Assembly (NCBI RefSeq): GCF_009870125.1 | Contig: NC_046683.1 | Location: 13,649,001 to 13,713,000 of the forward strand | Direction: 5' to 3' | DNA: 64,000 nucleotides | From: Drosophila pseudoobscura | Taxonomy: Eukaryota; Arthropoda; Insecta; Diptera; Drosophilidae | Notes under the pieces: model-generated | Seen by the model: only the letters and a program-made list of their open reading frames with translations | What the model was told of the DNA's origin: nothing | Databases searched by the model: none | Program-made: the position numbers and the translations under genes | Shown here: piece by piece, positions 38,230-49,257 of the stretch | How the letters are laid out: each line of letters starts with the position of its first letter | Position numbering within the stretch: the stretch's first letter is position 1

Positions 38230-39382
38230 AAAAAAAAAAAACGAGGGGGAACGTTGTGAGTTGCTGCGGACACCGCAACTCTACGGTTATACCCGATACT
38301 AAGTCAGTATGGCTCTCCTCCAGCAGGCGGCGTCTAATATTAAACGACACGACAAAGAGTGCGTGCGAGAGAGACAGAAAATCAGTCTGAGCGTGACGTC
38401 GGGCGCTGCGTAGCCAATGCAAATTGATTTGTTCCTTTTGGCTACAAAAATTATCTGATCTGATCCAGATTCAGCAATCTGATAGATATGGTCATTATCT
38501 ATGATTCTGCGTTTTTAGTTTTCTCAAATCTGAAATATTGTGGATGCAACAGATTTTCGTCCTTTGTGTGGGCGGAAGGGGGTGGGGCGAAATTTTGAGA
38601 TACACGTTTTATAGTGAGATCTAAGAGGAGTGCGGATTCCAAATTTGGTTACTCTAGCGTTAATAGTCTCTGAGATTTGTGAATATCCCCAGATTTGCAT
38701 CCTTTGCGGGGGCGGAAGGGGGTGTGGCGAAATTTTGAAACAAACTCGTCTCGGTCTGATATATTAGGAGTGTGGATACCAAATTTGGTTGCTCTAGCTT
38801 TTATAGTCTCTGAGATCTAGGCGCTAATGTTTTACTCTAAGCAAAGCCGCCTATGCTACGTGTGTGTTAGAGAGAGACAGGGCGAGAAAAAATGAAATTG
38901 TTTTCTTGATGCTGGCTATAATAATAATACGATCCAATTCAGATTCTGCAGTCTAAAAGATATGGTCATTCTCTACGATTCTGCGTTTTTGGTTTTATCG
39001 TATCTTGAAAATTGTGGATGCCACAGATTTTCGCCCTTTGTGGGGGCGGAAGTGGGCGGGGCAAAGTTTTGAAATATTTTTGTAGCAGTGACATATCACA
39101 GAAGTCTGGATCCAAAACATCGTTGCTCTAGCTCTTATAGTCTTTGAGCATTAGGCGCTGAAGGGGACGGACAGACGGACAGACGGACAGACGGACGGAC
39201 GGACAGACGGACAGACGGACAGACGGACAGACAGACATGGCTCAATCGACTCGGCTATTGATGCTGATCAAGAATATATATACTTTATGGGGTCGGAAAC
39301 GATTCCTTCTGGACGTTACACACATCCACTTTTACCACAAATCTAATATACCCCAATACTCATTTTGAGTATCGGGTATAAA
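38230..39382. mobile_element. DINE-1/mini-me-type Helitron-like element, long copy with (GACR)n core
   Basis: Same 5' block and 3' hairpin as the copy at 17,905-18,569, but longer. It has repeated internal modules (ATTTTCGTCCTTTGTGTGGG-like, three or four times) and a tetranucleotide (GACR)n tract at about 39,167-39,236. A (GTCY)n proto-microsatellite is a known feature of mini-me/DINE elements in flies. It ends AATATACCCCAATACTCATT, then TTGAGTATCGGGTATAAAA. No protein is encoded. Confidence 0.85.
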
Positions 39383-40919
39383 AAACAAGAACCGGTGTGT
39401 GTCGTGGCCTCCCCTCTGGCATATAAAAATGCAGAAAGAACGGAAGCTGTGGGGGGAAAATATTCCCTCATGAAGTGGAAAAACTTACCCGTGCAACAAC
39501 AGAAAAAAAGAGCAACAAATGTGCTACAGAAAATTCTGCAATGAAAGTTTCGGTGTTTGGGAATTTCCTTTTCCTTTTTTGGGTTTTTCCTTCCGTCCTT
39601 TTTGGCTGCTGAAATAGAAGGGGGTGGGGGGTGAGGGTACGGAAGGAAAGAAAGAAAAAAAGATGAGCAAAAGATAAACTGGAATGCAGTGGCGGTAGAG
39701 ATGTAGTTTTTGGTGTTGTTGCTGGTGGCTTTTCTCTGCATTTTCTTTGGTTTTCGGTTATCTAACGGTTAGCCCTTTTGGGCCGGGCACCGAAAAGGTT
39801 GCCGGTTGACATTTTTTTTTTGTTTTTGCAAGAGGAAGAAAGACGCAAAGAGAGAGAGAGAGGGAATGCAAGGAAGCGGAAGCATAACGGTGTTGCCACT
39901 CAGCTGCTGGCTGCCTGCTTGCCCTGCCAAATAACGTTATTGATTTTTTTTTTTGTTTTTCCTGCTGTTTTTTGCGGCTTCTGTTTTTGTTTTCGCTTTT
40001 AGTTTCCGTCTTTTTGCTGGTGTGTGTGTGTATTTTCTACTGCTTTTGATGGTTCTTTCTGTGTCTCACTCTTCCTTCTATTCTGCTTCTTCTCCGTCTC
40101 TTCCTGCTGCTGCTTCTTCTCCTTCTCTTCCTGCTATTGCTGCTTCTTCTTCCTTCTCGTCTCTCCTCTTCTGTCTCTCTTCCTCCTTTCGGTGTTTCTG
40201 CTTCTTCTCCCCCTCTTCCTGCTGTAAGCCCAAAAAAAGGCGTGTAGCAAGAGCCAACGCAACGTCTAAGCGCATCCCATAGACAACACACACACAGCCA
40301 CACAAGCACACAACGCAGACGACATGCGGCAACACGCACACATAAGAGCGACAGAGACAGCGAGAGAGAGAACAAGAAGAACCAAAAAAGACAAAAACTA
40401 AAAAAAAAAACCAAAAGCCAAAAGCAAAAAACGAGTTAAGACGCAGACAACCCAAAGACAATGCGTCCAGCAGCACACAGCAGATAAAAGCCGCAGCCAA
40501 CGTTTTCCTATCGGACTGCATTTTCATGCCCCAACATTTTTTGGATGTCTTTTTTTTTGGGTTTAATTACTTTTTCTTTAGAGCTGCTGCTGTTTCTTAT
40601 TTTCCCTTCTCAAAGGCGCGCGCGCAATTTATTTTGTTTTTAAGAAAAACAAAAAAAACCGTTTTTACACACACTTTTCTTGGCAAACTGCAAAGAGGGG
40701 AAAACACCGAAAAAAAAGTGTTAATTGTCGAGAGTTTCGAATTAGTCGCGTGCCGACGAATAGATTTTCAAAAAAAAGGGATTTTCTTTTATCCACTCTT
40801 GGTGCTTTCAGCTATACTCGAGATTTGTTTGTTCTTAACGCAAATGCGTCCGACGATTAGCGACAGCGAGATTTCGCAAACAAAACAAACGCTCACGTTT
40901 TAAATGAATACGAAGCGAC

Positions 40920-40930
40920 CAGTGTGACCG
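40920..40930 (-). promoter_or_regulatory. Core promoter Motif 1 (CGGTCACACTG), minus orientation
   Basis: A perfect match to the Drosophila Motif 1 consensus YGGTCACACTR, which typically lies near the start site of housekeeping promoters and binds M1BP. In minus orientation it would drive a transcript leftward, toward rut, whose leader is spliced. The match is seen; the assignment to a distal rut first exon is inferred. Confidence 0.55.
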
Positions 40931-40932
40931 CG

Positions 40933-41460
40933 GATTTATCGTTAAAACATACCGTCCGACTCTCAGAAATACAACAAAATATACCGTCTCATTTAAAAAA
41001 TATACCGTAAATATACTGACGAATTGAAGATCTATTTTACATATTCCTCAATGTTGATATTCCGTTGAATATTACTAGCTAGATAGAACATTTAGCCATG
41101 CCCAAATAATTTTATGCAATTAATGAACCAATTTTCTAATTGACTGGCTTATTTTAAACACTTGCTTTTATTGCATTTTGCGTAAAAAGAGGTTTTTCTG
41201 TTACGTTTTATTTCTTTGACCTTTTTCGCTAAAACCTTTTCTAGACAAAATTGCATAAATGCAAGTATTTGAAATAAGCCAGTCAAGTAGAAAATTGATT
41301 CATTAATCGGATAAAATTATGTGGGCAGGGCAGAAAGCTCCATCTAGGTAGTAATATTCGACGGAATATAAAAAACGGGGAATATGTATAATATAACATG
41401 AATTCGTCAGTATATTTCGGTATATTTCTGACGACGGACGGTATATTTTATCGATAACTC
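40933..41460. repeat. Foldback (inverted-repeat) element with DRE and Motif 6 in its arms
   Basis: The left arm begins GATTTATCGTTAAAACATAC and the reverse complement of the right arm reads TTATCGATAAAATATACCGT. Both continue CCG, TCAGAAATA, ATATACTGACGAATT, ATATTCCGT-GAATATTACTA, CATAATTTTAT or AATAATTTTAT, ATTAATGAA-CAATTTTCTA, TTGACTGGCTTATTT. Arms are about 240 bases with a loop centred near 41,200. They are diverged but clearly homologous by eye. No coding capacity. It separates the Motif 1 promoter at 40,920 from the parcas leader. Confidence 0.8.
41406..41456 (+). promoter_or_regulatory. parcas-side promoter words: Motif 6 and DRE
   Basis: GTCAGTATATTT (Motif 6 consensus KTYRGTATWTTT) at 41,406-41,417, a second GGTATATTT, and TATCGATA (DRE core) at 41,449-41,456 lie about 280 bases upstream of the parcas start codon. 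They sit within the right arm of the foldback element. Confidence 0.55.
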
Positions 41461-41732
41461 GCATTTGTTGTTGCAAAAGCTCCGCGTCCGCTCCGCTCAG
41501 CCCTGTAATATTTGCTCTTAATTTTTGATTGTTTTTTGTGATGTGGAAATGAAACGAATTTGCGACAGCAATTGACACACAACTAAAGTGGAAACGCAGA
41601 AGCAGCAGCTGCACTGCCTCCGTCATGCCACAGCGCTGCCAGTGCCAGTGAGAGAGTGAGAGAGAGCGCCCCCAAAAGTGAAAACGTTCTGGAAAATCAG
41701 GCGAATCGAAGAGCAGAAAAGACAGCAGTGCA

Positions 41733-44594
41733 ATGTCAACAGAAAGCAATACGCCCGTGGATCCGCGTGTCCAGGTATGTGTGTGGGTGGGTGGTTGTTT
41801 GTGTAGGTGTTAGGACTGTGCTAGAAGCACTGATGAGACGACATCTCCCCTCCTTCCGAAACTCTTCCCACAGATCGAACTGGAGAAATTGAATTCTGCA
41901 ACGGACAACATCAATCGATTCGAAGTGGAGCTCGATGTGAGTGTTTTTCTTTTTGTTTGGCATATTGATTTTTCACTCATTCACTCCCTTCTTATTGTGT
42001 GTGCCCCAAAAGGAGTCCAAGTGCGAGTTCAAGCGTCTGCTGGCGGAGAGCGTGGTACGCATCAAAGCGGCCGCCCACAAGCTGGGAAATTCGATTGATG
42101 CCGCCAAACCCTACTACGAGTCGCGCATCTATGCCGCACAGCTGGCGAAGGAGACGCAACAGTCTGCGGCCAATCACGAGAAGGCCAAATCCATTCATGC
42201 CACCGCCAAGGAGATGGTATACTTGGCCGAGCAGGGACTTGGCGAGAAGTCAACATTGGATACGGCCTGCCAGGAGATGCTCAGCCATGCTGCCAGTAAA
42301 GTGAATCAATCGCAGCTGGAGGTCACCGACACACGGAATGCACTGAAAATGTGCCAGCTGAAGCTGGAGGTGGCCAACAATCGGGTGAACAAGCTGCAGG
42401 GACAGCTCAAGCAGGCGCTACGTGCATCCAGGTACACTTCTGGCTCTATAGATGGTGCAGGATCTATACAAATATATGGGATCTATACGAATTTTGGGAG
42501 CTTTTGTTTCTTGGTTTATATGATTATATTTTATATAGCTTTTTATAGTGAAAACTTTAGTTTCTTTAGTTTTATAATACTTGAATTATGATACACACAT
42601 AATATGTAGCTATCGAGTCATCGAAAATAATCGATTTCCAACTTACTTATGTCTGTCGTCTGTTTTTAATGATTATAAAGCCATATACCGATTGATATGT
42701 AGAAATGGAAGTGTAATACGTATTGAGACTGATCTATCGAACTCTTGGTAGTCATCGATAATTATCGATTAAGAACAGTTGTCTGTTTTTAATGGATATG
42801 GATTCTTTTAACGATTAACACATAAATATAGATGTAATTTTGATAGAAAGAGATCTATGGATCATATTGAAAGATCTAAGGAGTTTGGTGGATTTTCTTG
42901 GTTATCCTTTTGGCTACATTCTTATTTTTTCTTGCTCTTTTCTTTTCTTTTTATTTCTTTTTCCTTTCTTCTTCTGTTTTTGGATTTCTCCTATGCTTTT
43001 CCTATACGTTTTTCCGTTTCCTTTTAGATTGCAGCTCAAGCGCAATTTACTTTTGTTGAGATACTTTAGCATTATGCACGCCCTGCACTGTACCTTGTGT
43101 TCGTGAGTATGCCTCACCCGCCCACAAGCACTAATGCGGGGCATGCCCCCTCCCCAAACGCTACTCGTTCTTGTTCCTCCCGCATCCCGCAGGCCCTACT
43201 ACGAGACGCGTGCGAACTACAACGGACTGCTGAAGGCCCAGAAGCTGCGGGTCAACGAGCTGGAGGCAAAGGTCAGCGCCGCCAAGCTCACCTACAACGA
43301 GGCCTTGAAGAATCTCGAACAGATCTCCGAGGACATCCACCGACAGCGACAGCAGCGCAACAATCTCCTCAACTACGAGGCCATGCTACGGCAGGTGGAC
43401 GCTGTGGATGCTCTGTCTGGCGGTGGAATGCAGAGTGCCAGGGGCAGAGACAAAGGCAGGGACGATGACGATGATACTGAGGTGGATCTGGAGGAGGAGG
43501 AGGACTATCTGCGTATGCCCGATCGTCTAGGCAGTGCGGGCAGTCCGCCGCGTCAGTGTTTGAGCGATCCGCACGATTGTCCCCATCTGCTGACGGACTT
43601 TGAGGCCGTGCTGACGTTCCCCCAGAAGCTGGCTGGCGGTATGCACAAATCGGCCAGCACCAGCGCCACGGATGGCGACACCAATCTGTTCTCGGTCCAG
43701 GCCCAGGGACTCCATGCCCCCTACGAGGTGAAGCAGCGATCAGAGTCCGGCAGCGGTTCCCTGGGTGGATCGGCCTCGGCATCGGCCTCAGCATCGGTCT
43801 CGGGGGCACCGGGCGACAACGACATTGAGCAGTGGACGGAGATCCGGTTGTCCCACTCGGACAGCACCAGTTCCAGCTACTCGAATCAATCGCTGCTGGA
43901 TCAGCACGGCCTGGAGGGTGCCGGTGGCTGCGGCAGTGGAGGAGGCGGCGGCGGCGGCCTGGGATATGGCCTAAACCGTGGCGGCGGCTACGATCCGGAT
44001 GTTCTGTCCCAGCACTCGGGATCGTCCTCGGATGAGCCCAAGCGGAAGGTGACCTGCACCACGATATTCCAGGACGACGGCAGCCACTCCGCCAGCGGCG
44101 GTGGTCAGCAGATGAGCCGCAAGCAGAGCCTCAGCCAGTGGCTGTCCCGCTCGAACAGCTTCAAGAGCAGCGGCCGGAGGCAGAGCTTGGATCTGTTGAT
44201 CGATGCGGGGGACAAGGTGAAGGATGCGTTTAGCTACGGTTTTCAGAAGGTGGGCCGCAGTCTGGAGAGGCGCAACAGCGAATCGGAGATGGCCGCCACC
44301 GAGGGCGGCGGGGCCGAGGCAGAGGCGCTGCTGGGTACAACGACGACGGCGACGGCAATGTCATCCTCGGGCAGTGCGGGAGGAGGCGGAGGCAGCACTA
44401 GTGGCGGCGTCGTCAGCAGCGGCGGCGGACCTGGTGACTTTTTCCTCTTCAGCAGGTCAGTAGATGGTGTAGGGACGTCGGGCGGCAGTGGCAGTGCGAG
44501 CGGCAGTGGCGGGAGTGGCGTTGGCGGTGGCGGTGTCGGTGGCGGACGAGGCCTGCTAAACTCCCTGCAGAGCCGCCTGACGAAGCTCATTTGA
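41733..44594 (+). CDS. pcs: Parcas/SH3BP5-family protein, long-terminal-exon isoform
   Basis: SH3BP5 family; vertebrate SH3BP5 and worm REI-1 act as Rab11 guanine nucleotide exchange factors, and fly parcas restrains Btk signalling. Exons: 41733-41774, 41874-41936, 42013-42431, 43193-44594, all GT-AG with matching phases; 641 residues to TGA at 44592. The N-terminal about 245 residues form the family's long coiled coil, with landmarks IELEKLNSATDNINRFEVEL, AAKPYYESR, RPYYETRANYNGLLKAQKLR. An acidic stretch, a Ser-rich segment with RKQSLSQWLSRSNSFKSSGR, and Gly-rich low-complexity runs follow. The terminal intron can be retained, giving the ending SLQSRLTKLI. Identity is strong; the gene symbol is by family recognition. 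Confidence 0.9.
42432..43192 (+). other. Third parcas intron
   Basis: AT-rich intron with TATCGAT words near 42,615-42,640 and 42,735-42,770 and a T/C-rich tract near 42,920-43,020. No additional exon is seen. Confidence 0.6.
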
Positions 44595-45860
44595 AAACAG
44601 TAATTCTCAAATAATCAGAATATATCCGATTTACGATCCATCGAATCCATCGATGATCCATGAAATAAGCCATCGATGATTTTTATGCACCCATCTTATC
44701 CACCGAAAAACAACAGTTAAAAAAAAAACAACCAACCAACAACAAAAAAGTACAGCAATTAGAAACAACAAAATTAATTAATAATACGACAAATTGGCTG
44801 CTTTGATTTGATCTCTCTCTCTCTCTCTCACGCTCTCTGCTTTTTGCTACCATTTGAAAAAAACAAAAAACAAAACAAAAAATATAAAAAACACATTCTC
44901 CCAAGAACAAAATTAACCGCAACTACAACAATAAAGTACAACCTACAACAACAGCACGAACGCACACACGCTTAAAAAATAGAATAACCAAAAAACTTCC
45001 TCCCAACAACAATTGCAACAGCAGCAACAACAGCAAAAGTAATAATGTTCTGTATGTACTGCTCAAAAACTTAAAAGAGAGAAAAATTATTTGTATATGT
45101 TGTGTTTTTGCCCACCCCTCCCCTTACCCGTTATTTTTTCAGTTTCAACTCTCACCCGCATCCCATTGTACACCTCCACCCCACCGACCGACCGCACGTT
45201 TGTAATAGCTGAATGGCATTAGACTTTGATAAAAAAAAAGCTGCGAAGAGAGAGATAGCATGACAGACAAAACGTAAAATTAGTGATCGTAGATCTTTGC
45301 TCCCAGCTCAACTGGACGCATATGTATATCCATCTCTCTCGCTCTCACTGCATGCTTTTCACCGGCAAAGTCCAATGCCAAACGGTACTGGTAGGAGCAA
45401 AAGCTTCGTTGGCTCTCACACACTCACACAATATCTCGCGCTCTCATTGTCTGATCCTTAGTTTGTTTGCTGTAAATGTAATCGCTGTCACCACTATGCC
45501 TGCTGTCTTTTGAGCTAAGCGAGCCGCACCATACAATCAGACCGCTGTTGAATGTCTGCTACTCGTTTAGGCTATCTACACCTCTCTTTCTATCTGTCTG
45601 TCTCTGATGCTGCTTTAACACCCGCTCTTCATTTATGTGGAATATCGCTCTCACCCACATTGCTCTTCTCCACCCCCCACTTTTATGCTACAAAAAAAAA
45701 GAAAACCGTTTGCTATCCACTACACTCTACACTCTATCGTTCTCGCTCTCTCTCTCGCCTCAGCTCAGACTCTATTCTTCCTTGGTTGTTGTGTATTTGT
45801 TTTTCACGTAATCCGTTTGCCATATAATACAATGATAACTTAATAAACCTAACTTTACAG
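44595..45860 (+). other. parcas 3' UTR / alternative terminal intron
   Basis: Rich in A- and CAA-type simple sequence and CT-rich tracts. It is 3' UTR for the long-exon isoform and intron for the other. No independent gene is seen. Confidence 0.5.
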
Positions 45861-46077
45861 ATCGTCAGAGCCTAAAGAGTTACTATCCGATGAGCAGGTT
45901 GAGAATTTACTATTAAATCATTCGGTGGACGAGCACGGTGCTATAATAGTGGAAGAACTTAAGTCGCCAACAACTACAACAACAACAACAAGCATGCATC
46001 ACACACACCAACAACAACAGCAACAGCAGAAACAACATCATCAAGCGCTAAATGTGGTAGGAGCTTTGTTGTTCTAA
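45861..46077 (+). CDS. pcs: Alternative 3' coding exon of parcas
   Basis: The exon 43193-44594 contains an in-frame donor at 44455 (AGCAG followed by GTCAGT). The acceptor TTTACAG at 45854-45860 joins it in phase to SSEPKELLSDEQVENLLLNH. This exon continues through a short Thr run and a Gln/His-rich stretch to TAA at 46077, giving a 667-residue isoform. The EPKELLSDEQVENLLL sequence looks constrained, which supports real use. Splicing is inferred from signals and phase. Confidence 0.7.
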
Positions 46078-47674
46078 GAAACGAAATGTTAGTGAGTCTC
46101 GCCGACAACGAGATACCTTTACTAGAGCACACAACAAACATACATACACACGCAAACAAGCACACACACACACGAACACATTAAATTATGGCAAAATTTT
46201 TACTCTATGAGTATTTTGGTGGGCCTGGGCATCGACCCGCAAGAAACGAAAAGAAAACAATTAGTCAAAATGTAGTACATATCATCAATCCCAAAATCCA
46301 AACACATTTACATTACACGGACACACAAACTATGTTCTAATCCTAACAAAACAAAATGTGCAATAATTTTTGTGTGTTATTTAGAGGCATACGAAAAATA
46401 AGATGGTTACATTTTATGCTGTTTACAATAAGCAAATAACTAAAACGCTAGTCAAAAAACGAAATCAGTTACAAATGTTTTTAGTGTGTATTTAAACATT
46501 CAGCAGAAGCATAAACACAGCAAAAAAAAAAACCAAAAGAAAACAGTAATACTTACAAATAATAATTGTACAAATAATGTTATTTGTGGCGTATGCAGAA
46601 AGCGGACTGGTAGCGACTTTCCTTTATCGAAAGATTTTAATTTTGAAATTGTAATTCTACATATAGTATGTATATTCTTGTATCTGTTTCTATATCCACT
46701 ATTCCATTCATTTTCTGCCCACGCCACTGAATGTTACATACATAAATACAACATTTATTGATACCTGCATTACAATTATATATGAAGAGTATGTATTCTA
46801 AAAGTCGATGTGCGTTTCATTCAAATGGGTGACGGTTATTTGAATTAACTGTTAAAAAATAACCTTGATCGATACCTGCATACAAATTACATATACATAC
46901 GTATGATAAATCAATGTGTTTTTTTTTTCCTGGGCAGATAAACGGTATTTACAATTTCATTTTTGTAAATTACTTTCAAACATAACTGTAAGTTTAGCTT
47001 GACTACCGCTTCCACAGCATATCGATGCATCGCGCCTGACCATCGATATACCACCTGTCGTCCTCCACGGCCTCTGGGGTCAGCTGCAGGATGACAATTT
47101 TGGGTATTTTATATACTGTTTGATATAATTTGACGTCGAAATTGTGTTGAAGGCATTATCAATTTCATCAATCTATTAAATTAGCATTTTCTCCATTCAC
47201 TTTCAAACAATTTTGCGCTCACCCTTTGGCGCTCACATCCAGTCGATAGTATCGATGACCGAACTTTTTTCTTCAAACGAGTCTTCTTCACCCTCTTGTC
47301 CAATGCTCCAATTTAGAACCCGTGTAGGAATTCCATTTAGAAATTTTTTTTGTAATCTGCATCGAGCTGCTGATCTTTGGTCGCCAAAATCTCCATTTTT
47401 TAAAAAATGTCTCCAAAAAGTGGATTGCGAAGGTATTTCACACTGGCGCTTCCATGGGGCTTATATGGAAAAACGGTCAACAATTTTTGAAACGCACACA
47501 TTTCCCCTTCAGGGGCCGCTTTTGGTAATTACATACAAATGTAGTTAATGTGTAGCCAATGTGTAGTCAACGTGTAGTTGTCATGTAAGAAAATAAATTT
47601 GAGGAAATTGTTGTTGACCGTTTTTGTCTTAAACCTTATTTTATAAGCAATGCAATAAAGATTAAAACTTAGAT
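46078..47674. other. Spacer between parcas and the AIP gene
   Basis: The first about 900 bases are probably parcas 3' UTR (AT-rich, TAAATACAA-type words). A short coding-like minus-strand fragment lies at 47,003-47,155. An imperfect Motif 1-like CCAGTGTGAAAT word on the plus strand near 47,442 could be a weak promoter. Otherwise nothing is recognised. Confidence 0.4.
47003..47155 (-). pseudogene. Unidentified coding-like fragment
   Basis: Fifty open codons between a TAA and a TAG on the minus strand include KIPKIVILQLTPEAVEDDRW followed by YIDGQARCIDMLWKR. The second half is GC-rich relative to its flanks and has protein-like composition. No start codon or clear upstream exon is found; an acceptor-like AAACAG lies inside. 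I do not recognise the family. It could be the last exon of an eroded minus-strand gene or chance. Confidence 0.25.
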
Positions 47675-47840
47675 TTAACCAGTCTGGTAGAAAACTAAAT
47701 TAGTAATAGGATACAATGATGAGTTCAGAGCTGAAGGTCTTAGCTAGCTAGTGATATTCAATCGAATATCAAAAACGAGGAATATGATTGAACTTGAATA
47801 CAAAAAATTTGTCAGCATATTTATCGTTGATCGATAACTT
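47675..47840 (+). repeat. Partial copy of the foldback element upstream of the AIP gene
   Basis: It matches the right arm of the 40,933-41,460 element in order: CCAGTC-GTAGAAAA, GTAAT-AGGATA, CTAG-TA-TGATATTCAATCG then AATATCAAAAACGAGGAATA, TTTGTCAGCATATTT, and GATCGATAACT (DRE) at 47,829-47,839. It ends about 190 bases before the AIP start codon, in promoter position. Confidence 0.65.
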
Positions 47841-48027
47841 CGCTGCTGGTCAGCTGGCAACGCTCTTCTTGTTTTGGTCGTCAGTTCTAGAAAATTTGCA
47901 TTTATTTTCGAACTGGGAAACAATAAGACGTTGTTTACGGACACACACTCAGTGAAGACGGAGAGAGCAGTGCGGACACTTGTGCTACTTAATCGGAAAC
48001 CACACATTCACTGAAAACCACATCGCA

Positions 48028-49257
48028 ATGGAGCACAAGAAGAATGTCGAGAACAAGCCCATCCGCAAGGAGATTATTAATCCGGGAAACGCTTACATTG
48101 AGCTTACGCCTGGAACACGGGTATGAATTAAATACAATTTGCAAGGAAAAACAAAAAAAAATCAAACTGTGGGGGCAGCTGTTGCTGCCTGACCCGCCTA
48201 GTAACAAGTGAAATTAGGCCAAGGCCCTGGAAAGTGAATGCACTAACACTATCCCCCTCCCATCCCACCCCATCCCTTCCTTTGCTCCTGTTTACAGGTG
48301 AAATTCCACTTCCAGACGCGCACAGCCCATGATGCACGGATTGTGGATGACAGCAGGAAGATGGACAAGCCGATGGAACTGGTCCTAGGCAAGAAATTCA
48401 AACTGGAGGTCTGGGAAGTGATTGTACAGCAGATGTCCCTCAACGAGGTGGCCAAATTTACGGTCCACAAGTCGGTATGTATACACGCAACGAGAGCGAT
48501 AGAGAGAGTAGGTCAATAATGCGATCTCACTGACCTAATTTCCATCACTTCGCTCCGGTCGCAGCTATGTCCCCAGTATCCTTTCATATCAAAGACATTG
48601 AGGGACATTGGAAAGAAGCCCGAGGAACGCCGTCGCTGCTGTGGCATGACACTGCAAAACGAGGGCATTGGCTATCCCGATTTGGATGCCTTGTTGCAGC
48701 ATCCTGTGGACCTGGAGTTCATCATAGAACTGATCTCGATTGAGCTGCCCGAACAGTACGAAAAGGAGCGCTGGCAAATGTCCGACGACGAGAAAATGCG
48801 GGCCACCAACACACTGAGAGAGCGGGGCAATGGTTTCTACAAATCAAATCGGTATACCGATGCAGAGACCTGCTATCGCGAGGCCGTCGGCATTGTCGAG
48901 CAGCTCATGCTCAAGGAGAAGCCACACGATGGTGAATGGAAGGAGCTGGCGGCCATCAAGACACCATTGCTGCTCAACTATGCCCAGTGTCGTCTCATTG
49001 CTGGTGACTTTTATGCCGTCATCGAGCACTGCAACGAGGTTCTGAATCTGGATCCACGCAATGTGAAGGCGCTGTTCAGGCGGGCCAAGGCACATGCTGG
49101 CGCCTGGAATCCGATGCAGGCACGTCGAGATTTCATTGATGCACTGGCCCTGGATAGCAGCCTCAAGTCGACGGTGGCCAAGGAGCTGAAATCGATTGAA
49201 GAACAGCAGCAGGCACGCAACGTTCAGGATCGGATTCACATGCAGAAGCTCTTCTAG
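48028..49257 (+). CDS. AIP-like co-chaperone (FKBP-like domain plus TPR)
   Basis: Homologue of the aryl hydrocarbon receptor-interacting protein, an Hsp90-binding immunophilin-like adaptor in the cytosol; I believe it is the fly CG1847 orthologue. Exons 48028-48120, 48298-48474, 48565-49257, all GT-AG and phase 0, giving 320 residues, close to the family length. Residues about 15-150 form the FKBP-like domain with VKFHFQTRTAHDARIVDDSR and the LVLGKKFKLEVWE segment. The C-terminal half has three TPR-type repeats, with LRERGNGFYKSNRYTDAETC, LLLNYAQCRL and NVKALFRRAKAHAGAW. The basic positions (K, N, N, K, R) expected of an Hsp90-binding carboxylate clamp are visible. It ends MQKLF. Confidence 0.93.

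Noticed and set aside
39953..40527. Overlapping frames on both strands in the 40-kb CT-rich tract
   Set aside because: The sequence is TTC/TCTTCTGC simple repeat; both strands open together, which points to composition and not coding.
43369..44590. Antisense frames inside the parcas coding exon
   Set aside because: They shadow the parcas frame, which has family-level support; the antisense frames have none.
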